44,498 nucleotides of DNA from Alphaproteobacteria bacterium (GCA_030431435.1 JAUIJI010000009.1:1-44498), one strand, 5' to 3'. Counted from the first letter of the stretch, positions 16,129-25,582 are shown. Numbers and translations: made by a program. The notes: generated by a model from the sequence alone, not told the origin.

Positions 16129-18327
16129 ATGGCGGGCAGCAGGTTTGCCGCAAGGGTGATGCTGGGCGCGGCCATCGGCGCCTTGGCGCTCGCGCAGGCT
16201 CACGGGCAATCGGGCAGCCAGGCAGATGACAGCGGCTTCGCCCCGGTCACCGATGCCGAGATCCAGAATCCCGATCCGGCAGACTGGCTGAGCTGGCGGC
16301 GCACGCTAGATAGCTGGGGCTATTCGCCGCTTGACCAGATCAACCGCGATAACGTGGGTGCCTTGCGCATGGTATGGGTGCGCCCGCTCCCGTCCGGCCA
16401 TCAGGAAGGCACGCCGCTGGTGCATGACGGGGTGATGTATTTTCCCGGCCCGGCGGATGTGATCGAGGCGATCGACGCGAAATCGGGCCAGTTGCTGTGG
16501 CAGTACCGCCGCCAGTTGCCAGAGGATATCGGCGATTACCTGCCGGTCTATGACACCAATCGCAACCTCGCGATTTATGGTAACAGGATCATCGGGCAAG
16601 GGGCCGACAATTACCTCTATGCGCTGGATGCGCGCACCGGCGAACTGGTCTGGGAAACGCAGATCGACGAATATGATTCGGGCGCGAAGATCAGTTCCGG
16701 ACCGATCATCGCCGAAGGCCTCGCCATCACCGGACGATCGTGCGAGCCCGAGGGCGGACCCGATGCCTGCGTGATCGTGGCGCATGATGCCACGACAGGC
16801 GAGGAGGTGTGGCGCACTTCCACCATTGCGCGCGGTGATGATCCCAATGATGCCTCATGGGGCGGGCTGCCGCTGGATGATCGCAGGCAGGTGGGCTCAT
16901 GGATGATCGCCAGCTACGATCCCGAACTGAAGCTCATCTATATGGGCACATCGGTCACCGCTCCTGCGCCCAAGATCAGCCTTGCGGGCAATGAGCACGA
17001 CTACCTCTACCACAATTCCACGCTGGCGCTGGATGTGGAGACGGGGGAGATCCGCTGGCATTACCAGCACCTTGTCGACCAGTGGGATCTCGATCACCCC
17101 TTCCCGCGCCTGCTGGTGGACGCGCAGCAGGCACCCGATCCTTCCCAGGTCAGCTGGATCAATCCGGATATCGATCCCGCCAAGACCTACCGCGTGCTGA
17201 CCGGCGTGCCGGGCAAGACCGGGGTGATCTACACGCTGGACCGCGAGACGGGCGAATTCCTCTGGGCGCGCGAGACGATCCATCAGAACGTGGTCGGCAG
17301 TATCGACGGGACAACCGGCAGGGTCACGCTGAACCCCGAAACCGTGCCAACAGCCTATGGCGAGATGCACACCGTTTGCCCTTCGCCCGCCGGCGGCACC
17401 AATTATCCTTCGCCTGCCTACAGCCCGAAGACGGGGCTGATGTATCTCACGTCCAACAACACCTGTTCGGAAATGTCGGCGCTCGATCCGGCTGAAAATC
17501 CGGGCGTCTATGGCATGTCGAGCCGCCAGCACATCGCCCCCGGCGCGGGCGACAATGTCGGTGTGATCCACGCAGTGAGCGCGAGCACCGGCACCACCGC
17601 GTGGGAGTTCTTGACACGCCCGGGCATGCAAAGCCTGATGGCCACCGGTGGAGGCTTGCTCTTCGCAGCCGATGCGGGCGGCTGGTTCCGGGCGATGGAT
17701 GACAGGACCGGCGACGTGCTGTGGGCGATGAACCTCGGCTCCAGCGTCACCGGATACCCGGCCACCTATTCGGTCGACGGGCAGCAGTATGTCGCGGTTT
17801 CCACCGGAATCTGGCTCAATGACACCTTCACGCCCGAACTCACCCACGGCCGCCAGAACACCTTGTTCGTCTTCGCCCTGCCGGAAGCCGGGATCGGCCA
17901 CGCCGGCCCTTATCGCGCGCCGGTGAACACTGCAGGGCGCCTGTCCACGGCAGACCCGGCGCAAGTCGCCAGCCGGACCGAGGGGTTCGCGCGGGTGGCT
18001 GCGGATGGCATCTATTCAGCGCAGCAAGCGGCGGCGGGCAAGGCGGTTTACCAGCGTGCCTGCGCGGCGTGCCACGGGGTAGATTTCCAGCCCGCCCCCG
18101 GCTCGCCAACGCTGAAGGGCGGCGCCTTCATGGCCAACTGGCGCGGGCGCTCTGTCGCCGAATTGTTCACCTACACAAGCAGCAGCATGCCGGTGGGCAT
18201 GGGCGGATCGCTGCCTGACAGCGACTACCTCGCGCTGACGGCCTACATGCTGGAGATCAACGACTTTCCTGCTGGCGAAGCCCTGGAGGCGGATGAGGCC
18301 CTGCTCGCTGCCATCGGCATTCAATAG
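16129..18327 (+). CDS. PQQ-dependent alcohol dehydrogenase with C-terminal cytochrome c (copy 1)
   Basis: 732 aa from the ATG at 16129 (GGGAGAGG upstream). A signal peptide ends near AQAHGQ. The central part is an eight-bladed PQQ propeller with repeated tryptophan-docking segments (AIDAKSGQLLWQYR, ALDARTGELVWETQ, AMDDRTGDVLWAMN). A C-terminal cytochrome c domain has Cys645-AA-Cys648-His649 and a probable Met ligand in PVGMGGS. This is the layout of type II quinohaemoproteins, which oxidise alcohols in the periplasm and pass electrons out through heme. Where homologues have a vicinal Cys-Cys ring, this one reads YLPVYDTNRN, without cysteines; the second copy (21886) keeps it. PQQ synthesis genes are not in the window. 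Confidence 0.9.
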   Translation: MAGSRFAARVMLGAAIGALALAQAHGQSGSQADDSGFAPVTDAEIQNPDPADWLSWRRTLDSWGYSPLDQINRDNVGALRMVWVRPLPSGHQEGTPLVHDGVMYFPGPADVIEAIDAKSGQLLWQYRRQLPEDIGDYLPVYDTNRNLAIYGNRIIGQGADNYLYALDARTGELVWETQIDEYDSGAKISSGPIIAEGLAITGRSCEPEGGPDACVIVAHDATTGEEVWRTSTIARGDDPNDASWGGLPLDDRRQVGSWMIASYDPELKLIYMGTSVTAPAPKISLAGNEHDYLYHNSTLALDVETGEIRWHYQHLVDQWDLDHPFPRLLVDAQQAPDPSQVSWINPDIDPAKTYRVLTGVPGKTGVIYTLDRETGEFLWARETIHQNVVGSIDGTTGRVTLNPETVPTAYGEMHTVCPSPAGGTNYPSPAYSPKTGLMYLTSNNTCSEMSALDPAENPGVYGMSSRQHIAPGAGDNVGVIHAVSASTGTTAWEFLTRPGMQSLMATGGGLLFAADAGGWFRAMDDRTGDVLWAMNLGSSVTGYPATYSVDGQQYVAVSTGIWLNDTFTPELTHGRQNTLFVFALPEAGIGHAGPYRAPVNTAGRLSTADPAQVASRTEGFARVAADGIYSAQQAAAGKAVYQRACAACHGVDFQPAPGSPTLKGGAFMANWRGRSVAELFTYTSSSMPVGMGGSLPDSDYLALTAYMLEINDFPAGEALEADEALLAAIGIQ

Positions 18328-18402
18328 GGGCAGTTTGCATCTGGCAGGAAAGGTGGGGTCTTTGTCCTAACGGCATTTGCTTCCACCGGCTAATGTCAGG
18401 AC

Positions 18403-19446
18403 ATGACAGACACAGCATCATCCAGCCGGAAAGAAGCACGCGGCACCGGCAACGTCACCATGGTGGCCTATCACGACGCCCATATCCTGGACGTGGTGGG
18501 GCCGCTTGAAGTCCTGGCAGGCGCGGCGTTGTTCCTGCCTGAAGGCGCTGCGCCTTACGTCACCCGCCTTGTTGCGCCCGAGAAGGGAGCCGTGCGCACC
18601 ACCAGCGGCATCCAACTCCAGGTGGACATGAGCTGCGCGGAAGCGCTGGCCGATGATACGCCGATTGATACGCTGATCATTTCCGGCGGCCACGGCACTG
18701 CCGCGGCCATTGAAGACACTGTGCTGATGCGTTTTGTTGAACAAGCGGCAGGTCGTGCACGGCGCGTGATCTCCATCTGTACCGGGGCGATGATCCTTGC
18801 CGAACTTGGCTTGCTGGACGGTCGCCGGGCCACCACGCACTGGTGGTGGTGCCCGATCCTCTCGCGCAGTTATCCCGCTGTGCAAGTGGATGAGAATGCC
18901 ATCTACGTGCGCGATGGCAAATACTGGACATCAGCCGGTGTTACCGCCGGAATGGATCTGGCTCTGGCGGTGTTGAGCGAAGATCTGGGCCACGATGTGG
19001 CACTGCAGGTTGCCCGCTATAACGTGATGTACATGATCCGCCCGGGCGGGCAGGCGCAATTCAGCGCCAATCTTGTTGCCGCACAGGCGCAGGACAAGGC
19101 GATCGCTGCAACGCTGGAACACGTGCTGGACAATGTGGCGGGTGACCTCACCGTCACCGCGCTGGCAGCACGAGCGGCCATGTCCGAGCGATCCTTTGCG
19201 CGCAAGTTCAAGGACGAGACGGGCCTTACTCCTGCCCAGTATGTCGAGGCGGCCCGCTTGCAGGCTGCGCGTATTCGGCTGGAGCAATCCGATCAGGGGG
19301 TGGAACAGATTGCCCTTGCTTGCGGCTTTGGCTCTGCAGAACGCATGCGGCGTGCCTTTCAGCGAAACCTGGGCATTTCAGCCAGCGACTACCGTGACCG
19401 CTTCACCATTCCCGATCTGCCGGTGCGGCAAGTTGCCCCGCCCTGA
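18403..19446 (+). CDS. GlxA-family transcriptional regulator (DJ-1/PfpI plus AraC domains)
   Basis: 347 aa. The N-terminal half is a class I glutamine-amidotransferase/DJ-1-like sensor domain (YHDAHILDVVGPLEVL, ISGGHGTAAAIED, ICTGAMILAELGLLDGRRATTHW), with the cysteine of the nucleophile elbow in ICTGA. The C-terminal about 100 aa are an AraC double helix-turn-helix (MSERSFARKFKDETGLTPAQYVE, GVEQIALACGFGSAERMRRAF). It follows the PQQ dehydrogenase by 75 bases and precedes an outer-membrane protein gene; control of the neighbouring alcohol-oxidation genes is plausible. The effector is unknown. Confidence 0.93.
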   Translation: MTDTASSSRKEARGTGNVTMVAYHDAHILDVVGPLEVLAGAALFLPEGAAPYVTRLVAPEKGAVRTTSGIQLQVDMSCAEALADDTPIDTLIISGGHGTAAAIEDTVLMRFVEQAAGRARRVISICTGAMILAELGLLDGRRATTHWWWCPILSRSYPAVQVDENAIYVRDGKYWTSAGVTAGMDLALAVLSEDLGHDVALQVARYNVMYMIRPGGQAQFSANLVAAQAQDKAIAATLEHVLDNVAGDLTVTALAARAAMSERSFARKFKDETGLTPAQYVEAARLQAARIRLEQSDQGVEQIALACGFGSAERMRRAFQRNLGISASDYRDRFTIPDLPVRQVAPP

Positions 19447-19630
19447 TTAAGCGGCCCGCGCTTTCCGTACAGGCCTGAACAGCTGACGCAGCGCCCCTGG
19501 CTTCTGCGCAAGGCAAAGCTGCGCCCAATCCTCCTGCCTCACCCCCCCGATCACTCACCCAGGCGCAGGTCCCGATCCTGCGTGAAAGATCAATGCAAGC
19601 AACTGAAATCACACAATGAAAGGAAACATC

Positions 19631-20275
19631 ATGACACATTCGCTCAACCACTTCTCCGCACTCGCCTCCGCCGTCCTGGCCGTTTCGCTCGGCGCGGCCG
19701 CTCTCGCGCCTACAAGTGCCCATGCCGCGGAAGGCGATGCCTTCGATGGCTTTCACATCGGCGTCGAAGCCGGGTGGGAAGATCGCGCAATCAACGGCAA
19801 CGTTCCCACGGACACCACCGCCGTGACCCTGCAGGACAAGGCAGACGATTTCAGCTGGGCGGTAAACGTCGGCTACGATCATCGCTTCGACAGGATCGTG
19901 ATCGGTGTGGAAGCAGGCCTTTCCCCCGATGTGGCCAAGCTGAGCGCGCCGATCGCCAACGCCGGAACGCTGGAAATCGATCCCAAGTGGCGGCTTGACC
20001 TGTCAGCCCGTGCCGGTGTGGTGGTGGCGCCTCGCCTACTGGCTTACGGCCGCGTTGGCTACACCATGGAACGTAGCCGCATTTCCGGCTTGGTCGATGG
20101 ACAGTCCGTCCCACTGGCCAGCGAGAAGACGACCATCGACGGCATCTCCTTCGGCGGCGGTCTGGAATACGGGTTGTCGCAAGGCCTTGCCCTGCGCGCA
20201 GAATATCGCCGTACCGAACTGGACGGCGCGATGAGCGCGGACCGCATCCTTGGAGGCGTATCGGTCCGCTTCTGA
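19631..20275 (+). CDS. Outer-membrane beta-barrel protein (opacity-porin/OmpA-like)
   Basis: 214 aa from the ATG at 19631 (AAAGGAAA upstream). The signal peptide ends near TSAHAAEG. Mature sequence shows alternating amphipathic strands typical of an eight-stranded barrel: FDGFHIGVEAGWEDR, FSWAVNVGYDHRFDRIVIGVEAG, LDLSARAGVVVAPRLLAYGRVGYTMER, ending LGGVSVRF with terminal Phe. No OmpA peptidoglycan domain. Such small barrels are often abundant structural or porin-like proteins. The 184 bases before it carry no gene. A strong terminator follows directly. Confidence 0.87.
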   Translation: MTHSLNHFSALASAVLAVSLGAAALAPTSAHAAEGDAFDGFHIGVEAGWEDRAINGNVPTDTTAVTLQDKADDFSWAVNVGYDHRFDRIVIGVEAGLSPDVAKLSAPIANAGTLEIDPKWRLDLSARAGVVVAPRLLAYGRVGYTMERSRISGLVDGQSVPLASEKTTIDGISFGGGLEYGLSQGLALRAEYRRTELDGAMSADRILGGVSVRF

Positions 20276-20294
20276 TCAGGCGCGCAAATACAGG

Positions 20295-20331
20295 ACACCC
20301 CGGGAAGCCGAGTTACCGGCGCCCGGGGTGT
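20295..20331. terminator. Hairpin terminator after the outer-membrane protein gene
   Basis: ACACCCCGGG / CCCGGGGTGT form a perfect 10-bp stem; a second short stem GCCG/CGGC lies inside the loop. TTGCGTTTT follows on the plus strand. It separates the plus-strand barrel gene from the convergent aldehyde dehydrogenase gene. Confidence 0.8.
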
Positions 20332-20380
20332 TTGCGTTTTCGCTGCTGTCAAAGGCGCAGCAAGTGCATCGGCAAGACGA

Positions 20381-21844
20381 TCAGGCCGGCGCGCCGTCCA
20401 GCAGGATGGACTTGGTTTCGACATAGGCGTGGATGCCTTCATCGCCGCCTTCGCGGCCGATGCCGGACTGCTTGTAGCCGCCGAAGGGCGCGGTCCATTC
20501 CATGCGCATGCCGTTCTGGCCGACCACGCCGGTGCGCACCTTGCGGGCGATATCATAGGCAGCCTGCGGATCATTGGTGAAGACGCTGCCGTTGAGGCCG
20601 AAATTGCTCTCGTTGGCGATGCGGATGGCATCTTCCTCATCCTCTGCCGGGATCAGGCACAGCACGGGGCCGAAGATCTCTTCCTGCGCAATGCGGCTGG
20701 TGTTGTCGACATTGGCGAACAGGGTGGGCTCGATATAGTAGCCCTTGTTCATATGCGCCGGGCGCTGGCCACCGGTGACGAGGTCCGCAGTCTTCTTGCC
20801 TTCCTCGATGTACATTTCCACACGGTCGCGCTGGCGGCGCATGGCAAGCGGGCCAAGCTGTGTTTCGGCATCGTTCGGATGGCCGATCTTCACGCCCTTC
20901 ATGACACCGGCAATGGCTTCGGCCAGCTCGTCATGGCGCGCCTTGGGCACGATCGCGCGGCTGAGCATGGCGCAGACCTGCCCGCTCATCACGGTGATGG
21001 TGTTGCCCAGGATGCCAGCCGCCGCCTCGATCGGAAAATCGTCACGAATGATCGCGGCCGACTTGCCGCCCAGCTCGAAAGTCGCGCGGGTCATGTTGGC
21101 ACCGCAGACGCTGGCGATGTGCATCCCGGCGGCAGACGATCCGGTGAAAGTGACCTTGTCGATCTGCTTGGAGTGGACGAGATGGTCTGCCGCTTCACGG
21201 TCACTGGGCACAAGGTTTACCGTGCCGGCGGGAAGCCCTGCCGCTTCGATAGCCTCGGCCAGGATATAGGCTTCCAGCGGCGTTTCGGGGGAAGGCTTCA
21301 TGATCACGGTGCAGCCTGCGATCAGCGCGTAGAACACCTTGTTCGCCATGATCGGGAACGGTCCGTTCCACGGCGCGATGGCGGCCACAACGCCGACGGG
21401 CTCGCGCAGGATGCACACGGTATCCACCGCCATGCCGGGGCGGCGTTCCTCCCACTGGAAGCGCTCGCCCAGCGAAGCGATGCCGCGCAGGCCCGCCACG
21501 GCCCCGCCGTGCATGGGGCCAGCCGCGCTGGCAAGGCCGCCGATCTGGGCAGTCCACGCTGCAGCGATTTCCGGCACACGCGTTTCGAGGATGTCGATCA
21601 CTTCCATCAGCTTTGCCTGGCGTTCTACCGGCGTCAGGCGCGGCCAGGGGCCGTTGTCGAAAGCTTCACGCGCAGCAGCGACAGCGCGGTCCATATCGGT
21701 GCTGTCGGCATGGGCGACGCGGGCGACGATCTCTTCCTCGGCGGGGTTCTCCACCTCGATCACGTCGGTACCGTGGGGCTGCACCCATTCGCCGCCAATG
21801 AACAGCTTGTCGGGGTGCTTGATGTTTACGCCTTCGGGGGTCAT
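20381..21844 (-). CDS. Aldehyde dehydrogenase (copy 2, beside PQQ dehydrogenase)
   Basis: 487 aa. Motifs: IAPWNGPFPIM, FTGSSAAGMHIA, the general base in FELGGKSAAII, the catalytic cysteine in SGQVCAMLSRAIV and EIFGPVLCLIP. RBS AAAGGAGA lies upstream of the ATG at 21844. It is the last gene of a minus-strand operon that starts with the damaged quinone-reductase-like gene and the PQQ dehydrogenase, so it would oxidise the aldehyde made in the periplasm once it has entered the cell. It is only distantly similar to copy 1 at 11889, so the two probably serve different aldehydes. Confidence 0.93.
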   Translation of the reverse strand: MTPEGVNIKHPDKLFIGGEWVQPHGTDVIEVENPAEEEIVARVAHADSTDMDRAVAAAREAFDNGPWPRLTPVERQAKLMEVIDILETRVPEIAAAWTAQIGGLASAAGPMHGGAVAGLRGIASLGERFQWEERRPGMAVDTVCILREPVGVVAAIAPWNGPFPIMANKVFYALIAGCTVIMKPSPETPLEAYILAEAIEAAGLPAGTVNLVPSDREAADHLVHSKQIDKVTFTGSSAAGMHIASVCGANMTRATFELGGKSAAIIRDDFPIEAAAGILGNTITVMSGQVCAMLSRAIVPKARHDELAEAIAGVMKGVKIGHPNDAETQLGPLAMRRQRDRVEMYIEEGKKTADLVTGGQRPAHMNKGYYIEPTLFANVDNTSRIAQEEIFGPVLCLIPAEDEEDAIRIANESNFGLNGSVFTNDPQAAYDIARKVRTGVVGQNGMRMEWTAPFGGYKQSGIGREGGDEGIHAYVETKSILLDGAPA

Positions 21845-21885
21845 CGAAATTCTCCTTTGGGGGGTCTTCTCCAGGCCGGAGCCTG

Positions 21886-24108
21886 TCAGTAGTTTGATAG
21901 GATCGTGAGCGACTGCGTATCGAGCGGCAGGCCGCGGGCCTGCAGTTCCAGCTCACGCGCGCGCAGGGTTTTCTGCGCGTCAATCAGGAAGGCGTGGATC
22001 GCCTTCACCTGCTCCTCGTTCAAGCGGTCATCCCAACGCGGCATGCCATTGTGCAGCAGCAGCCCTTCCAGCACGATCTGGTTGAAAGCCGCATGCACGC
22101 CGCTGTTCATCCGCCGCAAGTCCGGCAGGGGTGCGCGCGGCTGGTTCGAATGGCAGATGGTGCAGTTCTCTGTGAACAGGCCGGCACCCATGGCGATCAT
22201 TTCCGGCGTCGCATCCTCGAACTGCGCAGGCGGTTCGTCCGCCGGTTGCAGCGGCGGCAGGTCATCGGGCACGGGCACCTCGCCCCCGCCGATGCGGAAC
22301 ACCAGCAGCCGGTTGCGATTGCCCTTGCCATAGGCGGCTGCGTAGTTGGGGACAAAGCCCCAGCCACCGCCACCCCAGCCGGTCGCCACCGCGACATACT
22401 GCACGCCGTCCACCGAATAGGTCATGGGAGCTGCCATGATGGTGGAACCCGTGTCCACGCTCCAAAGTTCCTCGCCCGTATCGGCGTCGCGGGCAAACAG
22501 CTTGCCCGCCGCATTGCCGTGGAAGACGATCCCGCTCTGCGTGGCGAGTGCGCCCTGCCGGTCCTGCCAGCCGAGCGAATCCACCGCCCATTTGGTTGCG
22601 CCTGTCAGCGGATCGATGGCGCGGAACTGGCTGGTAAAGGGCTGGTCTTTCACCCATTGCCAGTGCGGATGATTTTGCACGGCTTCGAGAACAGGCGGCG
22701 GCAGTGTGGGTGCCGCTGCTTCAAGATCGGGGGTGAAGAGGATTGCGGCGCCTGCATTCAGGAATTTTTCCTGCCGCGCCACATCATCAACCGGGCCGGG
22801 CAGCCACAGCAAGTTCCCCATATCGAGCACATGCGCGAAATAGGTGTTGCGGCCGGGATCATACGCCGCCGGGTACCAGTTGCGCGCCCCGGGCGATCCG
22901 GGGAACACGATCTGCGGCCTGTCCGTGTAATCGGCCCAGTCCATGCGCACATTGGGGCGGCCAGCCTCGTAATCCCAGCCATCCGCCCAGTTCGTGCGGA
23001 CGATCGGATTGGCGGCCAGCGCCTCGCCCGTTTCGCGATCAACCACGAAGAAGAAGCCGTTCTTCGGCGTGTGCAGGATGACGGGGCGCTGCTCGCCGTT
23101 CACGTCGATATTCGCCAGCAGCATGGGCTGGGTGGCGGTAAGGTCCCAGTTGTCTTCCGGCGTTTCCTGCAAATACCATTTCATCTCGCCGCTTGTCCGG
23201 TCGATGGCCACCAGCGAGTTGAGGTAGAGGTTATCGCCGCCACCGGGTGATCGGATCGCCTGCGGATAGGGACCGCCATTGCCGGTGCCGATGATCACCT
23301 GGTCGAATTCGGGATCATAGGTGATGGCATCCCACACCGTCCCGCCGCCGCCGATGTCCCAGCGCGTTTCCTCGCTCCAGCTATCCAGCGCCGCATCCAG
23401 TTCAGCATGTTCCTGCGGGCCGAGAGCCGGATCGCGCGGAACGGTGAAGAAGCGCCATGCCTCTTCCCCGCTTTCCACGTGATAGGCGGTGACATAGCCG
23501 CGCGCGTCATATTCGCTGCCCGCATTGCCGATCACCACCAGGTTTCCGGCAAGTTCAGGCGCGCCGGTGGAGGAATACCCACGGGTCTTGTCGATGATGG
23601 TGTCGGCCGACCATTCGATCGCCCCGGTTGCGGCATCCAGTGCATAGAGAACGCCGTCAGCAGCGCCCACGATCACCTTGTCCGCGCCATCGGGGCCTTG
23701 CGAAACCGCAACCCCGCGATTGGCCCAGTCACAGCAGATCGAACGGGTAATCTGCATGTCCATCTCGGGCGTGAAGGTCCACAATTCCTCACCCGTCGCG
23801 GCATTCAGCGCATAGACCCGGCCCAGCACGCCGGAGGTGTACATCACCCCGTCGATGACAACCGGCGTTGCTTCCTGCACGCGTGCGCTGCCGAGATCAT
23901 ATTCCCATGCGAGGCCAAGCTCTGCGACATTGGATGGATTGATGTCCTCCAGCCGCGAGAAGTGGCTCTCGGCCCAGTCACCGCCGGGATTGTCCCAGTT
24001 TTCGCCCGCGCCATAGGTGGCGGTGTCGATGCTGGCGGGATCGAAGGAATCGCCGCAAGATGCCAGCGCGAGCGCGGCAAGTGTGGCAAGGCCAAGCTTC
24101 TTCATCAT
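21886..24108 (-). CDS. PQQ-dependent alcohol dehydrogenase lipoprotein with cytochrome c domain (copy 2)
   Basis: 740 aa from the ATG at 24108, which overlaps the stop of the upstream gene as ATGA; ATG 24117 and 24105 are alternatives. MMKKLGLATLAALALASC is a lipoprotein signal with lipobox LASC, unusual for a family that is mostly soluble or membrane-helix bound. The PQQ propeller has ALNAATGEELWTF, ALDAATGAIEWSA and ARDADTGEELWSV docking repeats. The vicinal disulfide pair is present (RSICCDWANRG, about residues 125-126). A C-terminal cytochrome c domain has CTICH. It should oxidise an alcohol at the periplasmic face, with the aldehyde dehydrogenase gene following 41 bases downstream. Confidence 0.9.
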   Translation of the reverse strand: MMKKLGLATLAALALASCGDSFDPASIDTATYGAGENWDNPGGDWAESHFSRLEDINPSNVAELGLAWEYDLGSARVQEATPVVIDGVMYTSGVLGRVYALNAATGEELWTFTPEMDMQITRSICCDWANRGVAVSQGPDGADKVIVGAADGVLYALDAATGAIEWSADTIIDKTRGYSSTGAPELAGNLVVIGNAGSEYDARGYVTAYHVESGEEAWRFFTVPRDPALGPQEHAELDAALDSWSEETRWDIGGGGTVWDAITYDPEFDQVIIGTGNGGPYPQAIRSPGGGDNLYLNSLVAIDRTSGEMKWYLQETPEDNWDLTATQPMLLANIDVNGEQRPVILHTPKNGFFFVVDRETGEALAANPIVRTNWADGWDYEAGRPNVRMDWADYTDRPQIVFPGSPGARNWYPAAYDPGRNTYFAHVLDMGNLLWLPGPVDDVARQEKFLNAGAAILFTPDLEAAAPTLPPPVLEAVQNHPHWQWVKDQPFTSQFRAIDPLTGATKWAVDSLGWQDRQGALATQSGIVFHGNAAGKLFARDADTGEELWSVDTGSTIMAAPMTYSVDGVQYVAVATGWGGGGWGFVPNYAAAYGKGNRNRLLVFRIGGGEVPVPDDLPPLQPADEPPAQFEDATPEMIAMGAGLFTENCTICHSNQPRAPLPDLRRMNSGVHAAFNQIVLEGLLLHNGMPRWDDRLNEEQVKAIHAFLIDAQKTLRARELELQARGLPLDTQSLTILSNY

Positions 24109-25009
24109 TTGGGCCACTGGTCCTGGTACTGTTCGAACACGCTCTTGAGGCTGCGCGGCTTCTTGCCGGTGATGCGTTCCACGGCATCGGAATCGATATC
24201 CATAAAGCCTTCGCGGATTGTCCGAAGGTCACCATTCCCTCGCTCGCCCACGGAATCGGCGTTTCGGGCGTGATGTCTTCCGACTTGCGCATCGCACCGA
24301 TCGAATCGAAATACTGGTACATGCCTTCTTCATCGACCTGCTGGATTTCGATCGGCTTGCCGGTCATTTCACTCACCAGCGCCATCGCCTCGGGCACGGT
24401 CCACAGCTTCGGCCCGCTGACTTCGTAGACCTTGTTTTCGTGGCCTTCCTGCGTCAGCACCGCCACTGCGGTCGCCACGCAGTCGTCGCGGCTGATGATC
24501 GGCACGCGGCCGTCACCCGTATTTTCCATTTTCGAACCGGCCATCAGCGCAGGAATGGCCATCGCGGTGGCAACGGCTTCTGCATAGAGGCTGTTGCGCA
24601 GGATGGTGAAGGCAAGGCCCGATTCGCCCAGCAGCTTTTCGGTTGCGATATGGTCAAACCCCTCGACCGAGGGGTTGCCGGGTTTGCCCACGCCGAGCAG
24701 CGAGGTGTAGACTATGTGCTTCACCCCAGCGGCCTTGGCGGCATTGATGGCATTGCCATGCTGGCGCGCGCGCTGGCCGACCATGGTGGTGGAGATCAGC
24801 AGCAGCTTTTCGCCGCCTGCCATCGCGTCTTCCAGCCCGTCCGGCGAATCGAAATCGGCAGCACGCACCTCGGCACCGCGTGCGGCAAGGTCTGCCAGCT
24901 TGTCGGTCGAGCGCGACAGCGCGATCACTTGTTCGCCCATATCAAGCAGCTGTGACGCGGCGGCATGGCCGAACTGTCCGGACGCACCGGAAACGATAAT
25001 CTTGCCCAT
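24105..25009 (-). pseudogene. NmrA/QOR2-like NAD(P)-binding oxidoreductase with a frameshift
   Basis: Starts at ATG 25009 (AGGAGAGG upstream). The Rossmann N-terminus IIVSGASGQFGHAAASQLL and the body (IVYTSLLGVG, ILRNSLYAEAV) match the NmrA/NAD(P)H:quinone oxidoreductase 2 family. In the annotated frame the sequence becomes nonsense after EGMVTFG near base 24220 and runs on to 23978. One base shift restores the expected ending TIREGFMDIDSDAVERITG and stops at TGA 24107-24105, which overlaps the next ATG as ATGA. A single missing base at about 24219-24224 explains both. Either the gene is truly damaged, the shift is programmed, or the base was lost in sequencing. Intact it would be about 301 aa. 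It is first in its operon, divergent from the gene at 25085. Confidence 0.85.
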
Positions 25010-25039
25010 GAAAGTCCTCTCCTTCTTGGCAATTGATAT

Positions 25040-25051
25040 TAACGAGTGTTA
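25040..25051. promoter_or_regulatory. Putative operator, TAACGAGTGTTA
   Basis: A 12-base near-palindrome of form TAAC-N4-GTTA in the 75-base gap between divergent operons (quinone-reductase/PQQ/aldehyde dehydrogenase on minus, NTF2-like/tannase on plus). The same form occurs at 30563, 33808 and 43609, each time between divergent genes; here it is followed by CGAT as at 43609. A dimeric TetR- or MarR-type repressor is the likely ligand. Confidence 0.6.
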
Positions 25052-25084
25052 CGATTGGTGCAACACAAGAGGGAGAGCAATTTC

Positions 25085-25582
25085 GTGACCAAACTGACTG
25101 TCGAAGACCGCCTGGGCCTGCAGGATCTCATCGCCGATTACAGCTGGGCGCTGGATACCGGCGATGCCGATGCGCTGGTGGAATGTTTCACCGAAGACTG
25201 CCTGATGAGCGAGGAAGTGTTCGACGAACCCGATATCTGGAACGGGCACGAAGGGATTCGCGGCCTGATGAACCATTATGCCAATGCCGAGGGTTTTCCC
25301 GGCAGGCAGCATCACGTCACGCAGGTGAAGTACTTCCCGCAAGATGATGGCAGCGTGAAACTGAAAAGCTTCGCCTTCGTTACCGAATGCCATGACGAAC
25401 CGCCCTTCGAACTGCGCTTCTGCGGCTGGTATGACGATCATGCGGTGAAGGGCGCGGACGGCAAGTGGCGCTTCCAGACGCGCATCGTGCGATTGTGGGA
25501 TGGCGAAGTGCTGAAGAACTTCCCCGGCCGCGGCCACTGGGTGCCGCGCAAGCGCCCCGCTTCGCTGATCATCAAGAAATAG
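25085..25582 (+). CDS. NTF2/SnoaL-like protein (possible diarylpropane-lyase type)
   Basis: 165 aa from the GTG at 25085, preceded by GGGAGAG; the track start at 25046 falls in the operator region. Cytoplasmic, no signal. The N-terminus VEDRLGLQDLIADYSWALDTGDADALVECFTEDC is a typical SnoaL-like helix pair and strand. QHHVTQV, FRFCGWYDDHAV-type residues and a basic tail WVPRKRPASLIIKK follow. It leads a two-gene unit with a tannase/feruloyl esterase. By size and layout it could be an LdpA-like cofactor-free lyase, but I cannot align it here, so this is only a candidate assignment. Confidence 0.82.
   Translation: MTKLTVEDRLGLQDLIADYSWALDTGDADALVECFTEDCLMSEEVFDEPDIWNGHEGIRGLMNHYANAEGFPGRQHHVTQVKYFPQDDGSVKLKSFAFVTECHDEPPFELRFCGWYDDHAVKGADGKWRFQTRIVRLWDGEVLKNFPGRGHWVPRKRPASLIIKK

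Noticed and set aside
20429-21892. 487-aa plus-strand ORF opposite aldehyde dehydrogenase copy 2
   Set aside because: Mirror of the real minus-strand gene; no family features.
23978-24104. C-terminal extension of the quinone-reductase-like ORF into the PQQ gene
   Set aside because: Out-of-frame reading after a one-base shift; the restored frame ends at 24105.
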